The notes under the pieces are model-generated. The model made no database searches. It was given only the letters and a program-made list of their open reading frames with translations, and had not been told where the DNA came from. The translations under genes were made by a program, and so were the position numbers. Of a stretch of DNA of 64,000 nucleotides, positions 13,640 to 24,159 are shown piece after piece; within the stretch, counting starts at the first letter, position 1; each line of letters begins with the position of its first letter. Origin of the DNA: Gnetum montanum. Lineage: Eukaryota > Streptophyta > Gnetopsida > Gnetales > Gnetaceae. Location of the stretch: the NCBI GenBank assembly GCA_015680685.1, contig MNCI01010025.1, positions 500,860 to 564,859 on the forward strand, given 5' to 3'.

Positions 13640-14120
13640 TAAATTGGATCAATGTCAATCACCTTCCTAGGAAATGATCTACTAGTATGAGTCCTATCAA
13701 CTATTTGTAGATCATAGGAAATAATCAATGCAAGGCTATACTAGATTCAAGTTCCATAAACTTAATTTTTAAGGAGATGTATAATACCTAGAACTTTCTG
13801 CAACTCAAAAAATATAACATTAGATTAGAGCTTGTAGATTGCTCCATCATTACTTCATTGGAATTAGTGGAGGACATTGTGACCATCATTTGTGGATGGT
13901 CATACCTAGTAGATTTCTTGATGATCCATGTGAACAGTTATAAAGGAAAATTTCTCATTATTATGTGGAGGGCTTGGCTCAGTACCATTGCTACTAAGAT
14001 GGGGATAAAAAACCTTTCATTGATAATCTCTAAGGAAAATGAGTTTGGGAATATTAAGAGGAAGTGGATTCTATGCATTACATATAGTAGCATAGGGTGC
14101 CATTGTGTGAAAGTAATATG
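13640..14120 (+). pseudogene. E2 protease remnant
   Basis: The frame at 13,858-14,145 reads LVEDIVTIICGWSYLVDFLM, then KFLIIMWRAWLSTI and KMGIKNLSLI. This matches the C-terminal half of the aspartic protease in this element group: a VEDVVVxVxGW-like strand, YPVDFLI, and GRPWLAT written WRAWLST. It lies between gag and RT as expected. The catalytic D-S/T-G tripeptide was not located. The shorter antisense frame over the same bases is a shadow. Confidence 0.65.
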
Positions 14121-14639
14121 GACCATGAAAAGAACATATATCTAAGCATGCAATTAGTGTGTTAAAAAAGTAATGTTTAAAGACACTTATATGTAGTAAC
14201 TACAAAATAAGAAGGTGCTCAGTGGTTAACAATAGATCATAATGCTGAATCTACAATATGCATGGAGATATTAGAGATCCTCACAAGTACATTCATCAAC
14301 AACATGGATGAAATGGAGTGAATTTATAATAAAATATTCTACAAACATGAAAATATAGATAGGAGGGGTGGAAAATCTAACATGATTTCAAATAGAAGTC
14401 ATTTGAACTTAAGGCTTTATTGGCAGCATTAGAATATGCTTTTCTTAATAATGAAAACCTAGTAATAAGTCGTGTCAATCTTGCCCAAGACTAGAAAAAG
14501 AAGCTACTAAAAGTAGTAAACAAATGGCTAATAGCCTTTGCCTGATCATATCATGATCTAATAGGAATAGATCCAAGGATATGCTTGTATTAAATCTATA
14601 TAAAGTCTTCCATCAAGGGAAGGAGGTAGATGTAGAGGA

Positions 14640-15377
14640 GTTTAAATCCAAGACTTAAGAAATTTGTTAAGGATGATATTCAATAAATTCTTAAGGTAGG
14701 ATTCATCTATCCTATATCCAACAATGAGTGGATGAGCTCACTTACCCTTGTGCTAAAGAAAGAATGAAAATGAGGAGTCTCTATAGACTTTTGGCTCTTC
14801 AATATGAAAACATTTAAGGATTATTTTTCATTACCATTTATGGAGTAGGTGATAAAATAATAACAAAGCATAACTACTATACATTTCTGCATGGTTGTAG
14901 TGGCTATAACAAAATCTAGATAACACTAGAAGATTAAGTCAAGACAACATTCACAAGTCTCTAGTGAATTTTCACACATAAAAAGATGTTTGTTGGCCTA
15001 TGTAATGCCCCTATAATCTTTTAACACCTAGTACTTAGCATTTTCCAATAGTAGATAAATAGTGGTATGAAGGTTTTCATGGATACTTCCTCATCTATAG
15101 TGCAAATTTCCAGCAAGCCTTTGATCATCTAGAGTAGGTGTTGAAATGCTATGTGGAGATAAACCTATGACTTAATTGGCAAAAAAGCCACTTGACCATC
15201 AAGAAGGAATTATTTTAGCAGACTAAAGATTAGGAAAAGGGATCAAGGTGGATCTAGAAAAGGTATAGGTAATCCAAGGAATCACCAAAGAATCTCAAAA
15301 TATATATATTATGAGGTCATTTCTTAGACACACAAATTACTATAGGCACTTCTCTAAGATCATCAAGATAGTATTGG
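14640..15377 (+). pseudogene. E2 reverse transcriptase remnant
   Basis: Recognisable RT pieces in order are GFIYPISNNEWMSSLTLVLKK, SIDFWLFNMKTFKDYFSLPF, KTTFTS, a decayed catalytic box written FMDT, LNWQKSHLTIKKE, and RSFLRHTNYYRHFSKI near the end. They align with the same segments in E1 and with Ty3 RT in general. The second catalytic Asp is lost and several frames are needed. The gene ends at LTR A, which begins inside the RT-RNase H connection. Confidence 0.75.
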
Positions 15378-16990
15378 TGAAACATCACCAAATTTAGGCA
15401 ATAGCACTATGATTGCAAATTTTCTTCAAGTGTCAACTCCAGGAAAATTTTTCTAAGTAGTTAGTCCATGATCCCATTGATAGGGCTATGCTCTAGAGAG
15501 TAGCTAGTGTAGCATGTAACACAACCATATTTTCAAAATTTTCTATGTGTCAATAGTAGTTGTAAAAACATTTTCTACGTGTCTTGCTACACTCATGTCC
15601 CTCTTGCTATGCTCTCTAGTGTAGCAAGCATAGTAGCACTCCAGTGGCCAATTTATGCATGTCATGCTAGAAGTTATCAAGCTAGATCAGTATGGAAGAG
15701 GTGTTTGGTAGATTTTCTAACTCTTGAAACTACCCCTCTAGCTACACTCTTGAGCATAGCTAGCATAGCAAGAACAAGGACTATAATTTTTGCCATATTT
15801 TTCTAAGTGTCCATGTTATGCTCTATCCCATCTTGCTACGCTCTTTAGCATGGCAAGTATAGTAGCACTAGACTTTAGTTTTGCACCTATCCTCTCTTAC
15901 TGTGCTTTCTAGTATAGCAAGTGTAGCAATAAGGAAATGCCTTCAAAAGCTTCCAAAGCTCAACATAGGCCTTCATTCCACTTTAGTAATCCTCCAGTAG
16001 GTAGGATTAGCAACTTGCATTCTACTTGTATCCCCTATCTTCCAAAACTGTACCTACACTCAATCCTACTTGAAAGAGGGGTAAACGTAGTCTTGAAGCA
16101 TAGCTTCCAAATTGCACCATTTTACACTATTTTCATGTACATTTCTATCTTGGCACATGAAATCTTAGTAGCATCACTAGTTTGGTAGTCTCCTAGGGTT
16201 TAGTGGAGTGTATCAAAGCATAGCACTAGTTGTCCCACTGTGAGTGTAGTAAACGTTAGCATAGCCCGACATACCCCTTTTCCACATGGCACTCAATCCA
16301 CACTTCACGCTAACCTAATCTTATAAATACCATAAAATCCTACACTCTAGGGGTTGGTAATTTATTCTAGTAGTATGCATTTGAATAATTTGGCAAGAAA
16401 ATACCAAGTAGTAGTTAGTAGCCTAGAGCACCATTTGGCACTCGAAGCACCTTGAGCACCTCATATACCAGAGTGTATTAGCATCTTGGTAGCTTCTTTG
16501 CATTCCACTCAGCACAACAGTGCACCGCAAGCCCACAAGACGCCATAGTAGCCAACCCAGTAGGCATACACCTTGTAGTGAACATTGATTTTCATCCCGA
16601 GACACCTCAGAGACTTTATCTTCATTACTACTACACCTATCTAGACACCACATACCTCTGCAAAGCTCATTTGTAATTGCTACACTCCCCATCTAGGGTG
16701 GTATCATCCTTTTCTTTTCTCAAAATCCTTTGCACTTTAAGCATTTTCTCTGTTGCATTTTGAGAATTTTCTTTAATATTTAGCACCGCATTCACACCTT
16801 TTCATTATTTTATATGCCTTTTGCACACTTGAACCACCATTCTCATGTCATGAGGCCTTTCTATGCGTAGGCATAGTTGGCCTTGATACTAATGAGAACA
16901 CTGTCAATGCTCACATTTTTGGCTAGTCACACTAACCCCCCAGTTGCAACTAACAAATTCCCTATTCAATCAATAAGATCATCTAGGGTA
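15378..16990 (+). mobile_element. LTR A (Tat family), 3' end missing
   Basis: Begins TGAAACATCACCAAA, the family LTR start seen also at 17,602, 40,769, 53,409 and 55,607. The TATA box lies at 16,322, 944 bp in, matching the spacing of the LTRs at 53,409 and 55,607. U3 repeats a TTTTTCTAAGTGTC-like phrase and GCTATGCTCT/TAGCATAGC words. The 3' part follows its relatives to ATCATCTAGGG, but the last roughly 150 bp and the primer-binding site are missing because LTR B begins there. It interrupts E2. Confidence 0.7.
16322..16329 (+). promoter_or_regulatory. TATA box of LTR A
   Basis: TATAAATA preceded by CTAATCT; the same context, CCTATAAATACC, recurs in the other LTRs of this family, so it is the likely RNA polymerase II promoter of the LTR. 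Confidence 0.6.
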
Positions 16991-17307
16991 TTCAAACATC
17001 ACAAAATTTTTGGTCTCAACATTTTGACTACAAATTTTTCTAAGTGTCAAAATGGTGACACTTTGCCCAAATTTTTCTAAGTGTTGAGTGTAGTTAGCTC
17101 CAACTACCAGTTTTGCAATTTTATTTCTAATTACTGAGTTACACATCCTTGAAATTACACAAGGTGAGCATAGTAGCTAGAGTTAGAAAATTTTTGAAAT
17201 TTTTCAAGCACCTCTAAACTTAGAAATTTTTTTTGAATTTTTCTCATAGTCCCACCTACTACACTACCACATGGCACTTGATCCATGTTTTGCACTAACC
17301 CTAGTCC

Positions 17308-17315
17308 TATAAATA
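17308..17315 (+). promoter_or_regulatory. TATA box of LTR B
   Basis: TATAAATA within CTAGTCCTATAAATACCC, identical in context to the LTR box at 38,495. Confidence 0.65.
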
Positions 17316-17346
17316 CCCTTAGATCTCCAATGTTTTAACAATTGGA

Positions 17347-17448
17347 ATTCCTAGGTAGTTAGCATTCCTAGGTAGCTAGCATTCCCAGGTGGTTGGTGTT
17401 CTTAAATGATTGACATTCTCAAATGGTTTTCATTCTCAAGTGGTTGGC
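17347..17448 (+). repeat. 17-bp tandem repeat, six copies, in LTR B
   Basis: Six consecutive 17-bp units of the type ATTCCTAGGTAGCTAGC, drifting to ATTCTCAAGTGGTTGGC, just downstream of the TATA box. They fall in transcribed LTR sequence (R/U5). Confidence 0.8.
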
Positions 17449-17596
17449 ATTCCTTGGACATGAGCATTTTTAACACTTGGCATTTAGCATACATAAAGAA
17501 TATTTAGGTGAATGGGAATTAGATGCACTATTTGAGAGGAAAAGTTACATTCCATGATCCATTGTAGCCCTACTATAGCCTTGTAGGACACCAAAG

Positions 17597-17601
17597 CCCA
17601 T
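17597..17601. other. Target site duplication of E3, left copy
   Basis: CCCAT directly precedes the LTR start TGAAACACC and is repeated directly after the 3' LTR end at 35,366-35,370. Five base pairs is the normal duplication length for Ty3 integrases. Confidence 0.75.
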
Positions 17602-17779
17602 TGAAACACCACAAAAGTTTGGCCTAGCACTTTTAGACAAGAATCAAGCTAAGCCATGCTGCTGCCCAACATGAGTATAGCATGACCAAACTTGAGAGCC
17701 TCGAAAATGGAATGAAATGACATATAATGGAGCAAGCAATGTTCCCTCAAGGCCCATAGGTTATTTTGCCAAATTTGGC

Positions 17780-18985
17780 ATCCAGAACCAAAAGTTTTGG
17801 GCTCAAAATGCTTGGTTTTGGCTAAGTATAATTTGGCTAAATTTTTAGATGCTGCTCAGCGTCACCAACTTTTGGAGCCCCGAAACGGAGTTAATATAAG
17901 CCAAAATCAAGCACATAGATCCCCCATGACCTTTTCCAACGTTCCTAGTAGGTCTCAGCCTCCAAAAAATCAAGATCTAGGCCTCAAATATGGCACTTTG
18001 ACTTGGTGACGTTGGGGTTATTTTTCAAACGCTGCTCAGCGTAAGGCTCGGCGTCACCAACATTTGGAGCCCCAAAAGAAAGTTAAAATAGGCCAAAATT
18101 GAGCACAAGGATCCCCCATGACCTTGAAAAAGGTCCCCAATAGGTCCCAGCCTCTATAAAATCAAGATTAGGGCCTCAAATATGCCACTTTGACTTGGTG
18201 ACATTGGGGTTATTTTTTAGACGCTGCTCAGCATCAACACCTTTTGGAGCCCCGAAATTGAGTTGAAACAAGCCAAAATCAAGTACAAGGATCCCCCATG
18301 ATCTTCACCAAGGTACCCAATAGCTCCCAACCTCTAGAAAATTAAAATTTTAGCCTCAAATATGGAACGTTGACTTGGTGACGTTGGGGTTATTTTTCAG
18401 ACGCTGCTCAACGTAAGACTTAGCGTAAGGCTCAACATCACCAACTTTTGGAGCTCTGAAACTAAGTCAAAATAGGCCAAAATTGAGCACAAGGATCCCC
18501 CCCACCACCGATGGCCTTCTCCAAGGTCCCCATTAGGTCCTAGCCTCCAAAAAATCAATATTTAGGCCTCAAATGTGCCACTTTGACTTGGTGACGTTGG
18601 GGTTATTTTTCAGACGTTGCTCAACGTAAGGCTCAGTGTCACGAACCAAAATAGGGCCAAAAGACATCAAAATCAGTCCAAATATGGTATAAAAAACCCT
18701 CATGACCAATTTCATGCAGATCCACTCTGAAAATGGGTCTCACAAGTTGGAAAAGGGTTCAAAAATGCACTACTTTTAGGTCATTTGATGTTAGTCACGT
18801 TGACATGCTTTCAGCAGCGTAAGGCTCAGTATCACCAGCCAAAACAGGACCAAAACAACATCCGAATCAGTCCAAACTTGACAAGAAGCACCCTCTTCGA
18901 AAATGGGTCTCCTACGTCAAATATGGGCTCAAAGTGCATCATAAAAATTGGACACATTGATGGTGACCCTGACACCTTGGGACGA
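17780..18985 (+). repeat. 180-213-bp tandem array in E3 U3
   Basis: The phrase GCTGCTCAGCGT, or a close variant, starts at 17,851, 18,031, 18,223, 18,403 and 18,616 (periods 180, 192, 180 and 213). Each unit shares TTTGGAGCCCCGAAA, GGATCCCCCATGACC, AGGTCCCAGCCTC and TTGACTTGGTGACGTTGGGG. Two more diverged units follow at about 18,640-18,985, sharing AAAATCAGTCCAAA and GAAAATGGGTCTC. The array is absent from the E3 3' LTR. Confidence 0.85.
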
Positions 18986-19043
18986 TGATCATGCTGACAC
19001 CCTAGGATGATGGTCATGCTGACACCATAGGACACTGGATGGA
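18969..19043 (+). repeat. 25-bp tandem repeat, three copies
   Basis: Units beginning CTGACACC start at 18,969, 18,994 and 19,019, each containing a GGATGATGGTCATG-like tail. They end the repeat-rich part of U3. Confidence 0.8.
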
Positions 19044-19146
19044 AGAAACTGACGCTAGCACAGATCTATAGATCTAGAGGCTAGACATCCAAATCCACTC
19101 TTATACTTTAACATTCTTTGTACATTTTTCATTTTTCAGCGTATCA

Positions 19147-19186
19147 ATCTCTTACGCTGTGGATTACACACATCAGCGTAAGAGAT
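19147..19186. repeat. Perfect 13-bp inverted repeat in U3
   Basis: ATCTCTTACGCTG at 19,147-19,159 and CAGCGTAAGAGAT at 19,174-19,186 are perfect reverse complements separated by 14 bases. The word CAGCGTAAG is the same one that opens units of the upstream tandem array. Confidence 0.85.
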
Positions 19187-19321
19187 CCTGGTCACGCTGC
19201 ATGCTGTACATTGTAACATTTTGTGCATCTGGTCAATGCACATACTAGTCACCTAATCTAAATTTTTCTCACCTTGCAGCCACTAATCTTCTCCCAGATC
19301 TGAATCTCACTTCTAAAATCC

Positions 19322-19328
19322 TATAAAT
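19322..19328 (+). promoter_or_regulatory. TATA box of E3 5' LTR
   Basis: TATAAAT in AATCCTATAAATCTCC; an identical copy stands in the 3' LTR at 34,796-34,802. Confidence 0.65.
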
Positions 19329-19887
19329 CTCCTATTTTTCCACTAGATCGAGGTTTGAAAAATCGGAATCTAACACACAGAAGAAATCTGGGCATGAATC
19401 TCATACACTGGACTTGATACACACTTAGACACCATACACCTATAGTCCAAAACCTACATCTTCCCAGTATCTGTTCTCATCCATCAGGGCTAAACATCCA
19501 CCTTGTGACCACTCCGCAATTGTGTTCTGACCAGTGCACATTTTAATCATTTATCAATACAAACAGTTTTCATTATTGTCTAGATTCATGTAGTTTACAT
19601 TATTGTTCCCGTTCACGTTTTTCTTGTTTTCATTATTTATTATTTAAATAGTTTACATTCATTTATGTTCATATTTGCATTTATTTATGTATAACCCAAT
19701 GCATTGTAATTGTGTATGTTTGAGGAAGTCCTCATTTGATTCGTTTGCAGACCATTCAAGGCACTTTGCCTTCATTAATCTCCAGCTTGCCCTCAAGTGA
19801 AGGTAGGGTCTTACTATTTCATCCATAGATCTCTTGATGTCTATTCATTCTAGCCTCTCACCAATGATTTTGGATGGTACAGTAAAA

Positions 19888-19906
19888 TGGTGCTAGAAGG
19901 AGGGCC
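19888..19906 (+). other. E3 primer-binding site
   Basis: TGGTGCTAGAAGGAGGGCC, six bases after the LTR end. It begins with TGG, as expected for pairing with the CCA end of a tRNA. The same string follows LTR ends at 35,973, 39,194, 57,152 and (with a changed last base) 63,321, so position and conservation identify it. The primer tRNA was not assigned. Confidence 0.85.
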
Positions 19907-20275
19907 ATTTCCCCATTAGATCTACCTCTTAGCATCCCAGATCCAGTGTTCACACACTACTATGATTGTCAGTGTTCCTACGCTCCCTTATTCCCAGAAT
20001 TCAGGCACTGTTTCTTGATCATAAATCCTATTATTCAGTCCAAAATTTTTTTGGAGTTTTCTAGACACATTCTTTCTTTAATCACAGCATCCTGCACCTT
20101 CCCTTCTCAGATCCAGACATTGCCCTTAGCGTCCTTCACTCCCTGCCAGTTTCAGACATTGTTTACAATGTCCATCATCCTTATCTCTCTTTTCTGATGC
20201 TATTCATAGCATCCACATCTAAGTTTTCTTCTCAAACACTATGTCCAACACTTAGTTCCTTACCAAAACATTTGT

Positions 20276-20553
20276 CAAGCTGACGTTTGATCACGCTGAC
20301 GTTTGTCAAGTTGATGTTTGGTCATGCTGATGTTGGTCAAGCTGACGTTTGGTCATGCTGACTTTGGTCACGCTGACGTTGGTCAAATTTACATTTGGTC
20401 AAGCTGACGTTGGTCAAGTTGACATTTGGTAACACTGACATTGGTCAAGCTGACATTGGTGAAGCTAACGTTTGATCATGCTGACATTGATCAAGCTGAC
20501 GTTTGGTCATGCTAACGTTGGTCAAGCTAATGTTTGGTCAATCTAAGGTTGGT
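20276..20553 (+). repeat. 15/16-bp tandem array in E3 leader (18 units)
   Basis: Eighteen contiguous units of the type CAAGCTGACGTTTGGT (16 bp) and CATGCTGACGTTGGT (15 bp) fill exactly 278 bp. They mostly alternate 16-15, giving a 31-bp dimer, with two phase slips. The array lies between the primer-binding site and gag, in untranslated leader. Units are rich in TGACG and in GGTCAA (TTGACC on the other strand). Confidence 0.92.
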
Positions 20554-20760
20554 CACCCTATCTTATACACTATGCACATTAATCATATGCTATACCTCTT
20601 AAACTCCTTGTACACTACTTTTGGTGTTCATATGCTGCAATACACTTTTATATGCTGAAATTCCTTTGTACGTTGTTCAACACTTAGCCATATTTTCTCT
20701 CTCTGACACTTAGCCATTTATTTTCTTTCACTTATGTTGTTACATCTAGACACTTTGACA

Positions 20761-23220
20761 ATGGACCCTGTGCACACCAACACCATCGCTATGCCTATTA
20801 CTGACTCCGGTACCACAATCTCGGGTCCCATCACCACTAAGTCCATATTTGCCCTTGGCATGATGAATCCTCAAGGGCCATCTCACCAGTCACTAAGACT
20901 ACAAGGTATGGATCCCGCATTCACCATCTTAATGCTTGAACAATATAATTTTATTTGCATTAAAATCCAAGCTAAACTGGCCATTGATCATGCCAGGCTG
21001 GAAGCAAAGAGACATTATGAACTAATTTACAAAGGAGGTCATGATTTCATTCCCACTACCTATGATGTCATCCCACTCACTGGATCCCACTGTGAACTCC
21101 TATCACAACTCCTCATGGCTAGGAACCAAACCTCATGTCAATCCACTATAGAACCTCAAAACAAAGATGAAGAAGGTAATTTCATGGCTTAGTCTAAACA
21201 TGGGTATTTATACCATACACTTAATCTGCATACTTATGCAAACCCATTATTTCACCCTTTCATGGGAGAGACCATGTCTCTTTATACAGTTAAAAGCACT
21301 CAAGCACATGTGCCCCAATAGGAAGCATCCACTCTTATTCCCACTCTCCCTATGATCGATACTCGATTCAATGTACCCATCCCCACTATTCCTCTAGTCA
21401 CCACATTATCCCCTCTCCTACAAGTACAACCCCAAAAACCCCCCTCTCAAACTAATGTAGGAGAAAATTTCCCATCCCAAGTAATTGGGATGCCATCTAT
21501 GATACCCACTTCCACATCTACACACTTTATCCCATGAGTGCAGGTTCATACCACACCCTTAACTCCTCCAGTACAACACCAAGTACAAAGTATTCCTTTG
21601 CAACCCACAGTTGGGCAATGGCCCATCCCATTTGTCCAGTCACAACAATCTATTCCACAAGCCACAATTGGCCAATGGACTACCCCTGTCGCACAACAAC
21701 AACAACCTACACCTTACGGTATGCCTTCCTTAGTAGCACCCACTATAAATATTCCACAAGTGCAACCTCCGATCACTGAACTCTCTTCTTTCCCACCCAT
21801 TTCTCAGTAGTCTAATTTTTATGGAACTCAAACTAGCCAACCTACTGCTCCACCAAGTACCCAAGAATGAGCTGACGCAAAAATGATGATGCAAAAGCTC
21901 ACTGACGAGGTAAAATGCCTCAAAACCTCTAACAATGAAGAGCTTAAAGTATTAGAATTTTACCAAGATGATCCTATCAGCTCTTTGGTATCATCATTAA
22001 CCCTACCCAAAGGCATTTCTTTGCCTCAACTAACCAAATACAAAGGGGAAGGAGATCCCAATGCCCATCTAGTCACCTTTAGACTAGAATGCTTGTTGCT
22101 TTAGGCTTGGCCCCATGCAATCTTGTGTGTGTTCATCATGTCCCTCACTGGCAGAGAATTATATTGGTACCGAGCCTTGTCTCGTAACTCCATATCCTCT
22201 TTGGAGGATCTCTTACACCAGTTTATTACCAAGTTTAAATACAACCTAAAATTTGAAGCAACCTTGGATAGTCTGATACAGGTAAAACAAGCACTACTTG
22301 AACCTATACAAAAATTTATCCAAAGATGGAGTGCTGCACTCAATGAACTTCATGAGCCAATCACAGAAACATACCTTCTTATGATTCTTAAGGGGGCCAT
22401 GAATTACTTTGTCAAATAAAAACTGTACTATATAAATGTGCGTACTCTAAGCTAAGCTTTTGTATAGATTAAAAACATAGAAGAGGTAGCCCAAAATAGC
22501 CATGACCCTACTTACTCAACTTTCAAAAATCAACACACTAAAAAGGATAAAGAAAAGGCTAAAGCAATAGTAGAAACAGTAGCAAAGACTCAACCTACCA
22601 ACATGGGACAACAAGGTAGACCACCTACTACTCCCATTAACTATGAGAGAACCACTCCTACACACACACCTAAGTCATCTACCATGAAAGCTACTAACAT
22701 GGGTCATGCACATACATTTGAGGGGAAAGACCCTGCTCAATACACACTGCTCCCCATGAAGCCTTTCCAGTTGATAGATCAACTTTTGAAGGCTGGGGCC
22801 ATTAAACACAAGCAGTTGTCTCTAGCGGTAGCCTAGAGACACGATCGATTCTATGAATTGGTCAAAAACCTAAGCTTGACAACACCAAATGAGCCTCCTA
22901 TTCCAAGAGGCTTTAGACTAGATCGATTTTGCGAGTACCATCAATGGAATGGACATGGTACTGATTATTGTTTCACCCTCAAACAAGACATACAACGTAT
23001 GATTGATAGGGGTGAAATAACACTTGATGATGCTAACCCTGTTAAACTACAGAATCACTCTATGGGCATATACAAAGATCCCCTCAATACTAAGGAAGCT
23101 CCTTATGTTATTAACATGATCCATATTGGAAATGAGCAAGGAATGCCTAGAAAACCTTTCATGATTCATGTTCCTCCTACAGTGTCAACATCATCCCTGC
23201 AATCTTCATACTCCACATAA
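20761..23220 (+). pseudogene. E3 gag
   Basis: Gag forms the particle core. The start chosen is the ATG of MDPVHTN at 20,761; an upstream in-frame ATG at 20,734 is possible. Domains: an N-terminal conserved block near 20,930-21,130 (LEQYNFICIKIQAKL, HYELIYKGGHDFIPTTYDVIPL) shared with E4, E4b and E6; a Pro/Gln-rich linker (21.35-21.82 kb) with repeated GQW motifs; and the capsid domain from about 21,880 (LEFYQDDPIS, LTKYKGEGDPNAHL, SLTGRELYWYRAL, KQALLEPIQKFIQRWS). Near 22,930 there is a zinc-knuckle variant C-x2-H-x4-H-x4-C (FCEYHQWNGHGTDYC) followed by LKQDIQRMIDRGEI, typical of Tat elements. About ten stops interrupt a single unshifted frame that continues into protease. Confidence 0.88.
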
Positions 23221-23560
23221 AATCCACCTATGCCTCAAAAGCCATTTGTCATTCATATATCCCCTACCAATGCAACCGCAAATGTGCAACTGCCTACTTG
23301 GCCCACTCCCTTTGTGATCTGAGTGCCACCTACGATTGCAACCACAAACGTACAATCACAAAATCGACCAACCCCCTTCGTAATCAGAGTGTCCAAACAC
23401 CTTGATCTTCAACCTCCTACTCCTCAACTGCAAACCAAACCAACCCTGTTCGTCATCAGGGTACCTAAACATCCTGACACATAACCATCTCCAACTATTC
23501 AACCGCAACTTCGACCTACTCCATTCATAATCCGAGTCCCAAAACAACCCAATGTTCAAG
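23149..23560 (+). repeat. Protein repeats PTPFVIRVPK between gag and protease
   Basis: In the gag frame six copies of KPFVIHVPP or PTPFVIRVPK occur about every 20-28 residues, separated by Pro/Gln/Thr spacers. E6 shows only two related phrases (SFVVHVP, KLFVLRVPP) at 59.78-59.87 kb before it is cut off. Confidence 0.8.
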
Positions 23561-24159
23561 CCCCAATGGTTGTCCCACGACCTTCACGAGAATGCCTCGC
23601 TAACAGACTTACTAGGGAATAGTTGGAAAAAGAACGTTGAAGTCTCTAATTGGGGCCACTGAAACCCACTCCCTTAAACACTATACCTATGGCTCCAACA
23701 ACTAACGACCTAGGCATGAGTCATGAAAGCAAAAACTCAAGAATGCCAGATGCATCAAACCCAATTGTCACATTAGATCACACAAAAACCATTCCACAAG
23801 AGATACAGTTGTTGGATCCAATGGACCAAGTCTCAACCAACAAGAGCCTACCAAATAGTAAAGACCTGGCCAATGCCCTAACTCAGGTCACATAGGCGCT
23901 TAAATAAAAAAACACATCTTTAAGCTTGTATGACCTAATGATGACTTCTCAAGTTCATCGTGAAGCCCTAGTATGCATGTTAACATCGATCCTAGTTAGT
24001 GAAGACTTGCCTACAAATGAACCTTCCATTCATGCAGTAATGTCTCCATATCAAGGATCAAGAGATGCATCACTAGGCTTCAACATAGATAATATAAAAA
24101 TAGATGAAAAAACAAGAGGAGTCACCACTGCACCCATGTTCATAACTATATAAGTAAAT
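23561..24159 (+). pseudogene. E3 gag-protease linker
   Basis: The gag frame continues through MGPLKPTPLNTIPMAP (23,650), LANALTQVT and LYDLMMTSQVHREALVCML with scattered stops. It is low-complexity and unrecognised, and simply joins gag to protease in one polyprotein. In Tat elements this part precedes a protease with the same spacing. Confidence 0.6.

Larger units (their letters stand above)
11150..15377 (+). mobile_element. E2: Athila-like Ty3 retrotransposon, cut by LTR A
   Basis: The plus strand carries gag (about 11.2-13.0 kb), protease (about 13.64-14.12 kb) and RT (about 14.64-15.38 kb) in Ty3 order, with wording close to E1. The RT remnant reaches RSFLRHTNYYRHFSKIIKI and stops exactly where TGAAACATC, the start of a Tat-type LTR, begins at 15,378. 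RNase H and integrase are not found downstream, so E2 is either truncated or its second half lies outside the window beyond the inserted cluster. Its 5' LTR is not recognisable. Confidence 0.75.
16991..17601 (+). mobile_element. LTR B, first part (interrupted by E3)
   Basis: Starts TTCAAACATCACAAAATTTT, a decayed version of the family LTR start. It has a short U3 (TATA box at 17,308) and runs into R. At 17,601 it is broken by the 17.8-kb element E3 and continues at 35,371, where TAGTGGCAAATCCAATAGGC aligns with the equivalent place in LTR A (TAGTAGCCAACCCAGTAGGC). The two parts therefore form one LTR, the 5' LTR of the gag-only element E4. Confidence 0.72.
17602..19881 (+). mobile_element. 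E3 5' LTR
   Basis: Starts TGAAACACCACAAAAG and ends TTTTGGATGGTACA. The last 620 bp (from about 19,262) match the 3' LTR at 34,743-35,365 through phrases such as CCACTAGATCGAGGTTTGAA and AACCCAATGCATT. The TATA box is at 19,322, so U3 is about 1,720 bp, roughly 780 bp longer than in related LTRs. The excess is explained by the tandem array at 17,780-18,985. Confidence 0.82.

Noticed and set aside
21534-21779. Second plus-strand frame of 81 codons within gag
   Set aside because: Out-of-frame reading of the Pro/Gln-rich gag linker; the real frame is the one continuous with the capsid.
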